The notes beneath the pieces were generated by a model. The model saw only the letters and a program-made list of their open reading frames with translations, made no database searches and was not told where the DNA came from. Source: Acidaminococcus timonensis (GTDB lineage: Bacteria > Bacillota > Negativicutes > Acidaminococcales > Acidaminococcaceae). From it: a stretch of 64,000 bases of DNA. Shown here one piece after another: positions 63,945 through 64,000 of this stretch. The DNA lies in the NCBI RefSeq assembly GCF_900106585.1, contig NZ_FNWH01000005.1, positions 123,961 through 187,960 of the forward strand. The letters run 5' to 3'. The translations under genes and the position numbers were made by a program. Position 1 is the stretch's first letter; each line of letters starts with the position of its first letter.

Positions 63945-64000
63945 CCTCGCTTCGATAAATTGGCGTCTCCTGCGTCACGTCTCCGCGTAGCTCGGTCGAT
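63945..64000 (-). other. start of the 16S-23S spacer
   Basis: 56 bases upstream of 23S; no tRNA is visible in the part inside the window. The 16S gene would lie beyond the window edge. Confidence 0.6.

Overview
The window looks like chromosomal DNA of a Negativicutes bacterium, most probably an Acidaminococcus species (A. fermentans or A. intestini type). The evidence is the complete gene set of the 2-hydroxyglutarate pathway of glutamate fermentation: gctAB, gcdA and hgdCAB in one operon, and gcdBCD in a second. The proteins have the lengths and catalytic residues I recall for the A. fermentans enzymes. This assignment is from recognition, not a database search.

Layout. 1-5.1 kb: an M20 amidohydrolase and a YfcC-type transporter (minus) face away from a LysR regulator and a CoA-transferase-like gene (plus) whose expected catalytic Glu is Gly. 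5.2-12.3 kb: the gctA-gctB-gcdA-hgdC-hgdA-hgdB operon (minus), with a structured leader. 12.4-25.9 kb: a housekeeping block (minus) with cca, rng, a radical-SAM pair, rodA, PBP2, mreDCB, radC, maf and three small membrane or hypothetical genes. 25.9-31.3 kb: succinate/acetate-type CoA-transferase, MmdA-like carboxyltransferase and gcdD-gcdC-gcdB, the Na+-pumping membrane part of the decarboxylase. 31.4-36.5 kb: a putative redox/H2-sensing module (FeFe-hydrogenase-like protein, HATPase, DRTGG protein) behind a 1010-residue SARP-type regulator. 36.6-55.2 kb: a histidine-utilisation region: hutI, hutU, hutH and an NhaC-like transporter, then fchA, fhs, ftcD and a divergent hutD. 55.2-60.8 kb: a hypothetical gene between two repeat modules, ftsH, and an AbgT transporter. 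60.8-64 kb: 5S and complete 23S rRNA (minus).

The histidine region has been broken up. An IS3-family element separates the transporter from its apparent native start. An IS21 element is nested in an ISL3 element, and both have clear target-site duplications. Between them is an in-frame chimera joining the first half of a BCCT transporter to the C-terminal half of an aromatic amino acid lyase. The chimera is preceded by a near-perfect sigma-54 promoter and a divergent sigma-54 activator.

How the parts fit. HutH, HutU, HutI and FtcD convert histidine to glutamate. FchA and Fhs recover the one-carbon unit as formate with ATP. Glutamate then enters the hydroxyglutarate pathway: GctAB activates, HgdC/HgdAB dehydrates, and GcdABCD decarboxylates glutaconyl-CoA while pumping Na+. 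The glutamate dehydrogenase, hydroxyglutarate dehydrogenase and butyrate-end genes are not in the window.
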